This document shows, piece after piece, positions 42,670-54,283 of a stretch of DNA of 64,000 nucleotides. Position 1 is the first letter of the stretch, and the number at the start of each line of letters is the position of its first letter. Below the pieces are notes generated by a model that did not search any database, had not been told where the DNA came from, and was given only the letters and a program-made list of their open reading frames with translations. Made by a program: the position numbers and the translations under genes. Source of the stretch: Lathyrus oleraceus (Eukaryota > Streptophyta > Magnoliopsida > Fabales > Fabaceae); NCBI RefSeq assembly GCF_024323335.1, contig NC_066581.1, positions 30,748,699 to 30,812,698 on the forward strand. The letters are read 5' to 3'.

Positions 42670-45600
42670 TTAGGCGAAGTATTTCTTGACTGTATCGGTA
42701 TTCACAAAACGCGTGAACTCCTCACCATCCATAGTTGTAAGAATCAAAGCACCGCCTGAAAAGGCTCTCTTAACAACATATGGGCCTTCATAATTAGGAG
42801 TCCACTTGCCCCTAGAATCTGGTTTGAAAGATAGAATCTTCTTGAGCACAAGGTCACCTTCTCTGAATACACGAGGTATGACCTTTTTATCAAAAGCTTT
42901 CTTCATTCTCTGCTGGTACAACTGACCATGACACATGTCAGTCAATCTCTTCTCTTCAATCAAATTCAGCTGGTCATACCTGGTCTGACACCATTCAGCC
43001 TCAATCAACTTGGCTTCCATCAAGACACGTAATGATGGGATCTCCACCTCTACCGGGAGCACATCTTCCATTCCATAAATGAGTGAGAAAGGGGTTGCCC
43101 TTGTTGAAGTGCAGACGGATGTACGATACCCATGCAAATAAAATGGGAGCATTTCATGCCAATCCTTATATGTCACAACCATTTTGTGGATGATCTTCTT
43201 GATGTTCTTGTTTGCAGCTTCAACAACCTCATTCATCTTGGATCTGTAGGGGGAAGAATTATGATGTGCAATCTTGAAGTCTTTGCAAAGAGCTTCCACC
43301 ATATTATTGTTCAAGTTAGACCCATTATTAGTAATGATCTTACTTGAGACACCATAACGGCATATAATTTGATTCTTGATAAGCCTCACAATAACTTGCT
43401 TGGTCATATTTGCATACAATGCCGCTTCAACCCATTTTGTGAAGTAGTCAATTCCCACCAAAATGAAACGATGTCCATTCGACGCTTTGGGCTCAATCAT
43501 GCCAATCATATAAATTCCCCACATGGAGAGGAAATGACGTTCAACAGTTGCGGAGGAACATGAATCTTATCCATACAAATTTGACACTTGTGGCATTTCT
43601 TCACAAACCCTCAACAATCAGATTCCATTGTCAGCCAATAGTAACCTGCTCGTAACATCTTCTTTGCCATAGCATGTCCATTGGAATGATTACCAAATGA
43701 ACCTTCATTGACTTTAGTCATCAATAGGTCTGCTTCGTGTCTATCCACGCATCTGAGAAGAACCATATCGAAATTTCTTTTGTAAAGCACACCACCATTC
43801 AGGTAGAAGTTGCCAGCTAATCTCCTCAAAGTCTTCTTATCTTTTAAAGATGCCCCAGACGGGTAAATCTGACTTTGGAGGAAACACTTGATTCTCATAT
43901 TTGGCTTCTTCAACAGTAAACACATGAGCTGGCCTATCAAGATGCATCATAGTCAGATTGGGAACTTCATTCCAATACTTTACCACAATCGTCGAAGCCA
44001 ACGTTGCAAGAGTATCTTCCATCCGGTTTTCATCTCGAGGGATATGATGAAAATCAACCTTTGTAAAGAAAGTTGAAATCCTCCTCGCATAGTCTCTATA
44101 TGGTATCATACCGGGTTGATTCATCTCCCATTCACCTTTGATCTGATTCATAACCAAAGCTGAATCTCCATAGACGTCTAAATACTTGATTCTGAGATCA
44201 ATGGCCTCTTCTAGCCCCATGGCGCAAGCTTCATACTCAGCCATATTATTTGTACACTTGAAAGTTAGTCTAGCTGTAAATGGAAAATGCATGCCTTGAG
44301 GAGTAATAATCACTGCCCCAATGCCATTTCCATACTGATTAACAACTCCATCAAATACCAGGCCCCAACAGGAACTAGGTTCTGGCCCTTCTTCAAGCAA
44401 TGGTTCATCACAATCTTTCATTTTCAAGTACAAAATCTCTTCATCAGGAAAATCATACAGCACTGACTGATAATCTTCAATCAGTTGGTGGGCCAAATGG
44501 TCAGCCAAGACACTACCTTTGATTGCTTTCTGAGATCGGTATTCGATATCATACTCGGATAACAACATCTACCAACGGGCAATCCTCCCAGTTAAAGCAG
44601 GCTTCTCAAAAATATACTTGATTGGATCCATTTTGGATATCAACCAAGTGGTATGATTCAACTAATATTGACGCAGACGCTTAGCAGCCCAAGCCAATGT
44701 GCAACAAGTCTTCTCAAGCATAGAATACCGAGTCTCACAATCGATGAATTTCTTACTGGGGTAGTAAATAGCACATTCTTTCTTTCCCGTTTCGTCTTGC
44801 CGACCTAGAACACAACCCATACTCTCTTCAAGCACCGTCAAATACATGATCAATGGTCTTCCTTCAACAGGCGGAGACAAAATCAAAGGCTCAAACAGAT
44901 ACTCTTTGATACTATCAAAAGCTTTCTGGAAGTCTTCGGTCCAACACAAGACTGATCTTTCTCAAGAAGCTTGAATATAGGCGCACATGTGGCAGTCATG
45001 TGTGAAATGAATCTCGAGATATAATTCAAGCAGCCGAGAAAACCTTTGACTTGCTTCTCAGTTTTGGGCGCATGCATCTCTTGTATTGCTTTGACCTTGG
45101 CAGGATCAACTTCAATACCCTTCTCGCTGACAATAAAGCCCAACAACTTACCAGAATGAACACCAAATGTACAGTTATTGGGATTCAAGCGGAGTTTGTA
45201 CTTCCTCAAATGCTGGAATACCTTCAACAATTGCTTAACATGTTCCTCTTTATCAATAGATTTAGAAATCATATCATCAACATAGACTTCAATCTCTTTA
45301 TGTATCATATCATGAAAAAGAGTAGTCATTTCTCTTTGGTAAGTTGCACCAGCATTCTTTAAACCGAAAGGCATCAATCTATAATAGAATGTTCCCTAAG
45401 GTGTAATGAATTTGGTCTTCTCCATATCTTCGGGTGCCATCTTGATTTGATTATATCCGAAAAATCCATCCATAAACGAAAATACTTTGAACTTAGCTGT
45501 ATTGTCTACCAACATATCAATGTGTAGCCGAGGGAAATCATATTTCGGACTGGCTTTATTCAAATCTCTATAATCAACACACATACAAACTTTTCCATCC

Positions 45601-46086
45601 TTCTTCGGAACAAGCATAATATTGGCCACCCACTGCGGATATTCAGCGGTAACAAGGAAACTAGCATCAGTCTGCTTCTGCACTTCCTCTTTGATCTTCA
45701 CTGCCTTATCAGGACGAGTCCTGACTGGCAGGCATTCTGGCTTCAACCGCAATCTATGCTCCACAATCTCAGAACCCAAACCAGACATGTCTTGATAGGA
45801 CCAGGCAAACACATATGAATACTCTCGAAGAAGATCAATCAACCCCTTCTTAACCTCTGGACACAGTCGAGACCCAATCTTGACTTCCTTCACATCATCC
45901 TCGGAACCCAAGTTGACTAACTCAATCTGCTCTTCAAATGGTTGAATGGCTTTTTCCTCGTGCTCAAGTAGACGAGACAATTCATCAGATACTTCTTCAT
46001 CACTTCCTTCCTCGACCTCAAACACAGGGAATTCAAAACATGGAGAAGGAGTAGGATCATTGTACTCAATGGGTTTAGAAACCAAC
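42670..46086 (-). pseudogene. Tat #3 pol: RT, RNase H, second RNase H, integrase
   Basis: Order on the minus strand: linker with acidic EVEEGSDEEVSDELSRLL; RT with VCMCVDYRDLNKA, MPFGLKNAGATYQREM and catalytic YVDDM; gypsy RNase H (MYLTVLEESMGCVLGRQDET); and a second, archaeal-like RNase H (WGLVFDGVVNQYGNGIGAVI, CTNNMAEYEACAMGLEEAI). The integrase follows: LLRCVDRHEADLLM, then WGIYMIGMIEP, ITNNGSNLN and EVVEAANKN, ending VKKYFA at 42670. The two integrase catalytic aspartates are replaced by Y and N. There are stops near 45394 (TGG to TAG in ITPWG-like context), 44640, 44570 and 43608, and frameshifts near 44940 and 43860. Non-functional. Tat #2 has the intact form of the integrase. Confidence 0.88.
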
Positions 46087-46459
46087 CTGCATAATGATTT
46101 GATAATTTGATTTTAGAGAAGTGAATTGTGACCAAATATTATGCATATGGACAATTATATTTATTGATTTATCTTTTTTGTGATTACCATTTTCAGAATA
46201 AAGCAAAAAAGTGAAAATAAAACATCATAGATGTGGATGAATAGAATTATATTTTATTGATGATCGAATTTGAAAATGCCCAAACAATCTTCACTTCTCC
46301 CTTAGGCATAGGACAAGGATTTCCAAAAACAAATAAAAGTAATTACTTAGATCGATGCACAATAATGGGAACATCAACAGTAGTTCAATTGTCGCAAGCT
46401 TTTCCATGCGTCACAAAATTGGTTCAGTCTTCATCTTCATCACCCTCGATCACAGCAAC
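46087..46459 (-). other. Probable Tat/Ogre-type intron between protease and RT (3' part)
   Basis: On the minus strand the frame upstream of RT is preceded by TTATGCAG, an acceptor-like site (AG at plus 46088-46087), and by T-rich non-coding DNA up to the CACTA insertion at 46460. Ogre elements are known to have a spliced intron here. The donor probably lies in the first part of this stretch; I cannot fix it. Confidence 0.5.
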
Positions 46460-47065
46460 CACTACGCCAAAAACTTGAATAGACAGCGCCCCTTAGAGGG
46501 CGCTTTATTACAAAAGCGCACTCTAAAGTGAAGAGAAAAAATAAGGAGCATACTACTAGAATAGACAGCGCACTTTAGAGGGCGCTTTTGTAACAAAGCG
46601 CACTCTAAAGTGAAGCGAAAAAACTAATGAGGAAATGGAGGGACACCAATAGAGGACGCTTTATTGAAAGCGCCTTCTAAGGGTAACCTTAGAGGGCGCT
46701 TCTAAAAAAGCGCTCTCTATGTCCATGTACATTTCCAGTTTATAAGGCGCTTTTGGAAAGCCTTAGAGAGCGCTTTTAGAAGCGCCCTCTTAGGCCCCCT
46801 TTAGAGGGCGCTTTTGTAACAAAGCGCCCTCTAAAGTGAAGCCAAAAAAAATGGAGGGACAACAATAGAGGGCGCTTTTGTGAAAGCGCCCTCTAAGGTT
46901 ACCCTTAGAGGGCGCTTTTGAAAAAGCGCTCTCTAAGTCCATGTACATTTCCAGTTTAGAAGGCGCTTTTGGAAAGCCTTAGAGAGCGCTTTCAGAAGCG
47001 CCCTCTTAGGCCCCCTTTAGAGGGCGCTTTTTTTAAAAAAGCGCCCTCTAAGGTCCCCTTTAGTA
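46460..47065 (+). repeat. CACTA left terminal inverted repeat and subterminal repeats
   Basis: Repeated palindromic units such as TTAGAGGGCGCTTTT and AAAGCGCCCTCTAA occur at about 46490-46530, 46567-46610, 46640-46720, 46745-46830, 46866-46940 and 46970-47055. A 145-bp block is duplicated: GGCGCTTTTGGAAAGCCTTA occurs at both 46744 and 46962. In En/Spm such repeats are bound by TnpA. Confidence 0.85.
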
Positions 47066-47099
47066 AACATTAAAATTATAACATATACTGCATGTCTCT

Positions 47100-47713
47100 T
47101 TATTTTCCCTCTCTATAAGCTATTTCGTTTACGTAACTGGGTTTTCTCTCAACTGCGATTACTCTCTACTGCGATTACTCTCGTCCTCCGTTTGTTCTCC
47201 CTCCCTCACCGTCATCGTCGCCGTTCGTTCTCCCTCCCTCACCGTTCACGTTCACTGCGTTATCCTCTTCCACCGTCACTGTTCACTTTCTTCTCCATCG
47301 TTACCGTCACCTTTAAGGTATTTCTCTTCTCCATCGTTACCGTTCACTTTCTTCATGTGTTTGATTAGGGCATTTTCTAAACTTAATTTTTCATTTTGTG
47401 CATTATGTTGATTAATGTTGTTTAGGGCAGACTGAGTTTTTTATTTCTGATTGAAAACTGATATATTTGAAGTGTGTTTGAGCTTGTGCTTGGAAGTTTG
47501 ATGATTATGGATGCAAGTTTGTTCATGTTCCAAACACCATAAGTTTGCATTGGTCTTTTGTATGCAGTAGGTGTGTGTGAGTTTGTATTCAATAATGATA
47601 AAAAAAAAGAGTTTAGATTGTTGTAACATGAGAGAAATGGAAGGTATATGAATGTGTTCACGTATTGAATCATTGTCTTACTTGGGTCTTATTGAATCAT
47701 TTCTATATTACAG
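47100..47713 (+). other. CACTA gene 5' leader with probable intron
   Basis: CT-rich leader with repeats of TCCCTCCCTCACCGT and TTCTCCATCGTTACCGT (47180-47345). A GTATTT donor after CCTTTAAG near 47317 and TATTACAG at 47706-47713 suggest a 5'-UTR intron ending just before the ATG. TCTATAAGC near 47116 is a possible TATA box. Confidence 0.5.
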
Positions 47714-47718
47714 ATAAA

Positions 47719-50700
47719 ATGGCTAACCAAGACGATACCCATGCCGCGAATGAATCACGTAATAATGTTGAAAAAGAAATCAAACGAGGATTGACTGTTA
47801 TGAAGTCAATCATTCGTGCAAGAGACAAGGGTGTAAAATTTGAAGTACATTGGAGTGCTGAAGACCAACTAATTGAGCCTAACGGTTCAATGTTGGCAAG
47901 TTACATTGGTTTCCTTGTTCGCCAACATATTCCGATTACATGTGATAATTGGAGAAGTCCGGACTTGAAGGTTGGCAAGGAAAAAATATGGTCGGAGATA
48001 CAGGTACTTACCATATATTGTTATATGTTTTTTTTGTTGACTATTTGTTAACCATATATTGTTATAATATTACTTTATAATAACACACTCCATTTGTATG
48101 TTTTTTAGAGATCCTTTCACATCGATGAAAGCCGGCAAAAATATTGTATTCAATTGGCCGGAAAAAGACTCCGAGGATTTCGATCCTTTTTGTGCAACAA
48201 ATTTCTCAAGGATGAGGAAGGAAAATTTGTTGAAGGAGAACGACCAATGAAGTATGCCGAGATTATTTCAGCCGATGAATGGGATAACTTTGTCGCCAAA
48301 CGAAGAAACGAAAAATTCCATGTAATGTCTATTAATTATGGTATTATACAATTGTTAAGTTACTTGGTTCTAATATGCCTTAAACTTTTTTATCCAGGAA
48401 GTAAGCGACAAAAATAGGAAAAGGGCATCAAAACCCGCGTATCCGTACAAAAAAGGGCGTACGGGTTATGCACGGTTACAACAAAGAATTGTGAGTATAT
48501 TCAAATGCTATGAGCTTATACTTTGTCACAATATGTTATAATTGATGATCTTATAATCTAATTCAATGTGTAGCTAGCCGAGGAGAAAAGTGACGCAACA
48601 TCTCTTCCGGACCACGTATTATGGAAGGCTGCTCGGGTTGGGAAGGATGGGGCTGTCGTTGAAGCGGTCCAAAATGTTTATGACGAATGTGTAAGTATAT
48701 GTAATATTATTTCTTTAATTATATCGAAAATTTTGTTAGACATATAATTCATTTTTAATCTCCTCTAATAATATTTCAGGAGACTTTATCCCAAACCGTA
48801 CCTTCAACCGAGGTCCAGGATTGCAGGAGCGTACTTAGTCGAGTACTAAATGTTCCTGAGTATTCCGGTCGTGTGAGGGGTAAGGGTTTTGGTGTGACTC
48901 CGTCGTCATTTTATAAAAAAACAAAAACAAAAAATCCTACCAACAAAGAGGTGATGGAGACCTTGGCGGAGTTAAGGGCACAAGTACTCCAACTGCAAAA
49001 CGAGAATGCAAGGTATAGAGAGGAAAGGTGCGCTTCTGAGGCAAAAGATACTAGTGACCGAGCTAGTATCAATCATCAACCGAAATTTCCCGAGGTAATT
49101 ATATATGTTATTATGAAATTAAAATAACACTTTTTTACTTGACACATATACAAGTTAACAATAACATTTATTATTGGTTTAGGGCATTTCACCTTGTCAG
49201 CTGTATCTATCGTCACCAACTTATCGCATGGTTGGCAAGGGAAAAGTACACAATACTTCGGGTGAATTACTTCACCATAATCCCCTCCCGGTGGGATTTA
49301 TGAAAGTTTCGGTTGACCTCGTATTAGATACGGACGCCCGTCTACCATTACCTGACGTTGTTTCAGAGACAACGTTGATGCGAGATGCAGTCGAATCCTT
49401 TGTTGGTTGGCCGTCAGATCTAATTTTCCCTGATGCCGAGGTATATATGTTCTAAATGATTATGAATATTTAGTATTCACATTTCAATTCAGCTACAATT
49501 ATGATATTTAATCAATTATATGGTAATGTTAGACTCCTACAAGACCCACACATAAAGTTGGTAAAGGGATTTCAAGACGCATCGAGTCGGTTGCATCTCA
49601 AAAAGAGGTACAAATATATATACCCATTGAATTATATACGCAACGATTCTGTTGCATCACAAAAAGTCATGATTTAATTTATATGAATTTTTAGGTTCCC
49701 GGTCGAGAGTTGAAAAGCGCTGCTAAGGATATTCCAACGACGTCCGGGACAAAATCTCAAATTATGATGCGTCTTGAGAAAATGGTGGAGGAGTCCGATA
49801 TTATGCATGGGGCCATTCGTACTATAGATTTTGATGAAGGTGTTTTCGGAGCTGCTCATTTCGAAATAATTGGAAAGGAGGACTTCCAACAACTTTTTGA
49901 ACACACCGAATTGGGCATCGCTGTCATTCATACATACATATGGTACTCCGATCAATCTATAATTTACTTAGTTGAACAATTTATTTACACATTTCAATGA
50001 GTAGTCTAATGTTTATTATGTTTCTATTTAAGGTATATGTATGTAACATTGATGCGGGGAACTGAATTGTGTAACCGTTTCAATTTTATTGCTGCTTCCC
50101 GTATCAATGCAACGTTAATAACGAATAATCCAACATCCGTAAAGAATGATCTAGTCGATAGATTCATGGCGGCCGGCGATAATACTACACCCAGTTTGTA
50201 TTTTTTACCGTTTAATTCTGGCAACGGATTAGATTTTCTTTCTAATAATTTCATTCTAATCTATGTATATCTTTTACGTAGAAAATTTTCAATTATCTAA
50301 ATTTTTGTTTTATTTTACAGTGGTCACTGGGTGTTGGTTGCTATGGATCTTTCGAGACTAATAGTGTATTATCTCGATTCTTTATCGGGTGATTGGAGTA
50401 AATATCCGAATATGAAGAAGACGGTTGACGCGTAAGTGAAATTCCCCTAAATATTCGTGTGTATTTGTATATTTAATTATGTCTGTCAGATTGATCTCAA
50501 TATACGTTTTTATTTTGTTAGGGCAATAATAAAATTTAGATTGAAAAAGAAATACCGCAATAGGAAGGATATTACCTGGATCAGAGTTCAGGTATATATT
50601 AAGTATCTTATTTTTGCTTATAATAGTGTTTGTTTTTTTGCTTATAACAGTGTTTGTAAGAAATTAACTATATATATATTGTTTGTTTTTCTATGTAGTG

Positions 50701-50983
50701 TCCTCAGCAAAATAATTCGGTCGATTGAGGATTTTTTGTAATGAGATTTATGAGAGACATCATTGCGTTGAATCGTATAGACATCCCAAAAATGGTATGG
50801 AATAATAACTTAGGGTTTATTTTAATATTATCGGATATTTCATCTAATTTGTTACTAAATCATGAATATGTTTTATTCTCTTAATTGTAGTACTTTGAGG
50901 AATACAAAACTTACTCAAGAGCAAATTTGGATGAAATCAAGGATGAATTGTGTCAATTCATTGTTGATCAAAGAATCATATAG
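47719..50983 (+). CDS. CACTA-borne Tnp1-like transposase/Ulp1 protease-like protein, catalytic Cys codon replaced by TGA
   Basis: Thirteen exons by frame and GT-AG borders: 47719-48003, 48109-48321, 48398-48490, 48574-48690, 48780-49094, 49183-49440, 49533-49607, 49695-49942, 50034-50221, 50321-50431, 50522-50591, 50699-50794 and 50891-50983. The donor of exon 9 is not canonical (GGCAACGG), so that border is uncertain. The N-terminal half resembles plant Ptta/En/Spm proteins (LWKAARVGKDGAVVEAVQNV), with a short coil (LRAQVLQLQNENARYREER) and a Tnp1-like part (LYLSSPTYRMVGKGKVH, ARLPLPDV). The C-terminal part is Ulp1-like: catalytic His and Asp in GHWVLVAMD and YYLDSL, Gln region CPQQNNSVD. 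At the expected catalytic Cys before GFFVMRFM the codon is TGA (50726-50728). Ulp1 proteases cleave SUMO; the role in CACTA elements is unclear. Only this stop and the odd donor break the gene. Confidence 0.82.
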
Positions 50984-51309
50984 CTAGGTTGTATATTGTT
51001 GTACATATATGTATGGAATGTTGTTGTTGTATGCTGTTGTTGTATATATGTTGTATATTGTTGTTGTAATTTTACTAAATCATGAATATGTTGTTGTATA
51101 TTGTTGATCAAAGAATCATATATTAATGTTGTATATATGGAGGATTAATGTTGTATATAAATGGATTCATGTTGTATATATCAATGGATTAATGGTGTAT
51201 AACATTGGATTAAAGGATGAAATCAATATGAATTTTACACTTTTGCAGCATGCGAACAGGTTACCAATTAAATATCCACTGTTTTTCAAACATTTTTTTT
51301 TAAAATAAC

Positions 51310-51655
51310 TAACACTTTAGAGGGCGTTTTGTCCAGAAAGCGCCCTCTAAACACTTTACATTGACAACTTTAGAGGGCGCTTTTTCCTGAAAGCGCCCTC
51401 TAAACACTTTACATTGACAACTTTAGAGGGCGCTTTTTCCTGAAAGCGCCCTCTAAACACTTTACATTGTCAACTTTAGAGGGCGCTTTTTCCTGAAAGC
51501 GCCCTCTAAACACTTTACATTGACAACTTTAGAGGGCGCTTTCTCCAGGAAAACAAAGCGCTGTCTTTACCTATGCCAGCGCCAGATTAGAGGGCGCTTA
51601 AAAACGCTGTTATAGGCCAAAATAAGCGCCCTCTATTCCCTTATTTGGCGTAGTG
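51310..51655 (+). repeat. CACTA right subterminal array of 53-bp palindromic units and terminal inverted repeat
   Basis: Four and a half units of 53 bp from about 51310 to 51545, each TTTAGAGGGCGCTTTTTCC, TGAAAGCGCCCTCTAAA, then CACTTTACATTGACAAC. The two halves of each unit are an inverted repeat. The element ends at 51655 in TTATTTGGCGTAGTG. Confidence 0.92.
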
Positions 51656-54283
51656 AACTAAGTGTTGTTCATTGCTATGAATGAACCCTCCGCTACAGAA
51701 ACTGGGTTGCACATCTTCAGCTCTAAATTATGATGAACCTCGTTGGAATCCCAAACCAGGTCTACTCTTGTTGTCGGCAACCTCTACCATCTGGCCCCAC
51801 TGATCTAAACTACCATCCTCAACAACCTTCTGCGCGTCTTTGAAAAAGGACATAGGTGCCCCAACTCTCTTTTCTTTTGCAATAGATAGAGCTTGGAACA
51901 GAGTTCCAATCTCATCCTCACCTTATACATAAGAGAAAGATGACAGGTGGCTTACCAAGAAAGCCTTCTCCCCATCGACGATTACCAGCTTTCCATTCTT
52001 GATAAACTTTAATTTCTGGTGCAAAGTTGACGTAACTGCTCCCGCCTCATGTATCCACGACCTTCCTAACAAGCAGCTATAGGGCGGATGGATATCCATT
52101 ACTTGGAAAGTAATTTGGAAATCACTTGGACCTATCTTCACAGGAAGGTCCACTTCATCGATCATAGTTTTGCGAGAACCATCCAAAGCTTTGACGATCA
52201 TGCCACTATACCTCATTGGAGCTCCTTGATACAACAATCTTGATAGAGTAGACTTTGGGAGTACGTTCAAAGAAGAATCGGTATCAACCAACACATTCGA
52301 AAGAGCATCTTACTTGCAGTTCATTGAAATGTGCAACGCTAGATTGTGGTTTCTACCTTCCTCAGGAAGTTTCTCATCACAGAAGCTCAAATTGTTGCAG
52401 GAAGTGATGTTAGTCACAATATGATCAAACTGATCCACTGTAACATCATGCTCGACATACGCTTGTTCCAATACCTTTTGCAATACTTCTCTGTGCGATT
52501 CAGAGTTCATAAGAAGAGACAGCACTAAAATCTTGGAAGGAGTTTAGAGCAACTGCTCTACCATATTGAATTCACTTTTCTCGATCAAACGGAGTACCTC
52601 ATCATCATCACTAGACTTCAAACCACTAGATTCACCAGACTGACACTTTGGAGCGCTAGTTGGATCAACTGCAGGTACTTCCACCTTCTTACCAACTGAA
52701 CAATCTTCTACACTCTTTGGGAACACCGTCCCAAAAACTCGACCACTACGGGTCACCTTCGTAACATATGCTATGCTCACAACAGAGCTAGTCGTAGGAA
52801 AATGAACCTCTTATCTATTCTCTAACATGGTTGCATTATACTGATACAAAACAATCTTATCGGATGCATACGAGACTGGACCCGCTAACCGTATTACCAA
52901 CGATGATACCAATCTGTTGATGACACTGTTACTGCTGCTACTGTCAAATTGAATCACCACTCTCTCTGGTGTCTTGAACACTAGAACTATGACATTCACA
53001 TCATCACCTAAGTGACGGGACTGGAGAATCTGAATCATACCTTCATCCATCAACCTCTGGATGTCTCTCTTCACAACCATACAACCTTGGGAATTGACAC
53101 TACAAATTGCACAACCATCATGGTCATGCTCACAATCACTTACCAAATAAATATCCTTGTGCATCGTCACCAAGGACCTTCTAATGAAGCAGACATCAAA
53201 TACCTTGAACTCCCCAGGACAGTCATCCACCATATTGACGGAAGAGTTACCATGAGCAGGAAGTGGATTAACTTTGACATTAGGTGCGCGGTCTTTAAAG
53301 GACACCATCCCACTCTTTACCAGCTTTTGGAATTCATACTTTAGGGGGTAGAAATTCTCGATATCATGACCGAGAGCTCCTTGCTGAAAGGCACGGCGAA
53401 GTTTCGGTTTATACCACCATGGAAGTGGTTCAGGAATCTGTGGTAGATTTCTTGGTTGCAAAAGGTTATTGAGAACAAAAGATGGATACAGTTCAGTATA
53501 AGTCATAGGAATTGGGTCAAAAGAGACCTTCTTCCTCTCAAAATTTTGTTGTTGTTGATGATTGTTGGTGTTGTTGTTGTTGTAGGTGTTTGTTCTTTGC
53601 GGTGGTTGTTGTTGACGTTGTTATTGAATTAGTGTTGATTGATTGTTAGAAAATACCGGAATAAAAGATGATACTTGATGATGGTGTTGACGAGGTTGTG
53701 GATTCCTTCTAACATGAGGCCTCCTCTGCCTCCCACTCAATACTGCATTAGTCTCGCCTTCTTTCTTTCTGGAAAACCCACTGCCGTACTTCTTGCTAGA
53801 CGAAACCTCCTCTTTAGACAACCGTCCTTCTCGGACACCTTCCTCTAACCTCATCCCCATGTTTACCATCTCGGTAAAATCACTAGGGGCACTGGCAATC
53901 ATCCACTCATAGTAAAATGAGTTCAGGGTCTTGAGAAAAATCTTGGTCATCTCCTTTTCTTCTAAAGGAGGGGTAATCTGAGCGGCAAGTTCTCTCAATC
54001 GCTAGGCATATTCCTTGAACGTCTCTTTGTCCTTCTGAAACAATGACCGAAGTTGGTCCCTATCAGGCGCCATATCCACATTATACTTGTATTGCTTTAC
54101 AAATGCTTCACCCAAATCGTTGAATGTGCAGACACTCGCACTATCCAAACCCATGTATCACCTCAGAGCGGCACCAGTTAGACTATCTTGGAAATAATGA
54201 CTACGTAACTAATCATTATCAGTTTGTGTCGACATTTTTCTAGCAAACATGACAAGATGACTGAGTGGACAGGTATTCCCCTT
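51656..54283 (-). pseudogene. Tat #3 gag and protease, degraded
   Basis: On the minus strand from 54283: a Retrotrans_gag block (GLDSASVCTFNDLGEAFVKQ, RDQLRSLFQKDKETFKEYA, IFLKTLNSFYYEWMIASAP) with several stops. Gln/Asn-rich linker follows (53560-53640). The region 53506-52811 (PEPLPWWYKPKLRRAFQQGA, CAICSVNSQGCMVVKRDIQ) is typical of long Tat gag proteins. The protease reads VDTDSSLNVLPKSTLSRLL near 52290, with the active-site DTG or DNG changed to DTD, then PPYSCLLGRSWIHEAGAV. Stops split it at about 54230, 54000, 53620, 52810, 52540 and 52310. 51922-51656 continues the frame (IGTLFQALSIAKEKRVGAPM) toward the intron. Confidence 0.82.

Larger units (their letters stand above)
46460..51655 (+). 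mobile_element. CACTA (En/Spm) DNA transposon with TSD AAC
   Basis: It begins CACTACGCCAAA and ends with its reverse complement TTTGGCGTAGTG. AAC lies directly before (46457-46459) and after (51656-51658), the 3-bp TSD of CACTA elements. Subterminal repeats built from AGAGGGCGCTTTT and its inverse lie at both ends. The 5196-bp element carries one gene (47719-50983) with Tnp1-like and Ulp1-protease-like parts. I see no TNP2-type transposase, so it is probably non-autonomous. It is inserted in Tat #3. Confidence 0.95.
41138..54283 (-). mobile_element. Tat-lineage Ty3/gypsy retrotransposon #3 (minus strand), interrupted by a CACTA element
   Basis: On the minus strand: gag and protease (54283-51656), CACTA insertion (51655-46460), intron-like spacer, then RT, RNase H, a second RNase H, integrase (46086-42670) and the 3' UTR (42669-41138). 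Two RNase H domains mark the Tat group. Both ends are lost: gag is cut by the Ogre LTR at 54284, and the 3' UTR by the hAT relic at 41137. Stops and frameshifts occur throughout. Confidence 0.88.

Noticed and set aside
50726..50728. In-frame TGA at a catalytic cysteine, the classic sign of a selenocysteine codon
   Set aside because: Land plants lack the selenocysteine machinery, and I saw no SECIS-like element; a nonsense mutation is the simpler reading.
47719..50983. A host SUMO protease gene
   Set aside because: It lies wholly between CACTA termini with a perfect TSD, and its N-terminal half is Tnp1-like; it is transposon cargo.
51310..51545. CRISPR-like array (regular palindromic repeats with spacers)
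   Set aside because: The spacers are identical, the setting is a plant transposon end, and no cas genes exist.
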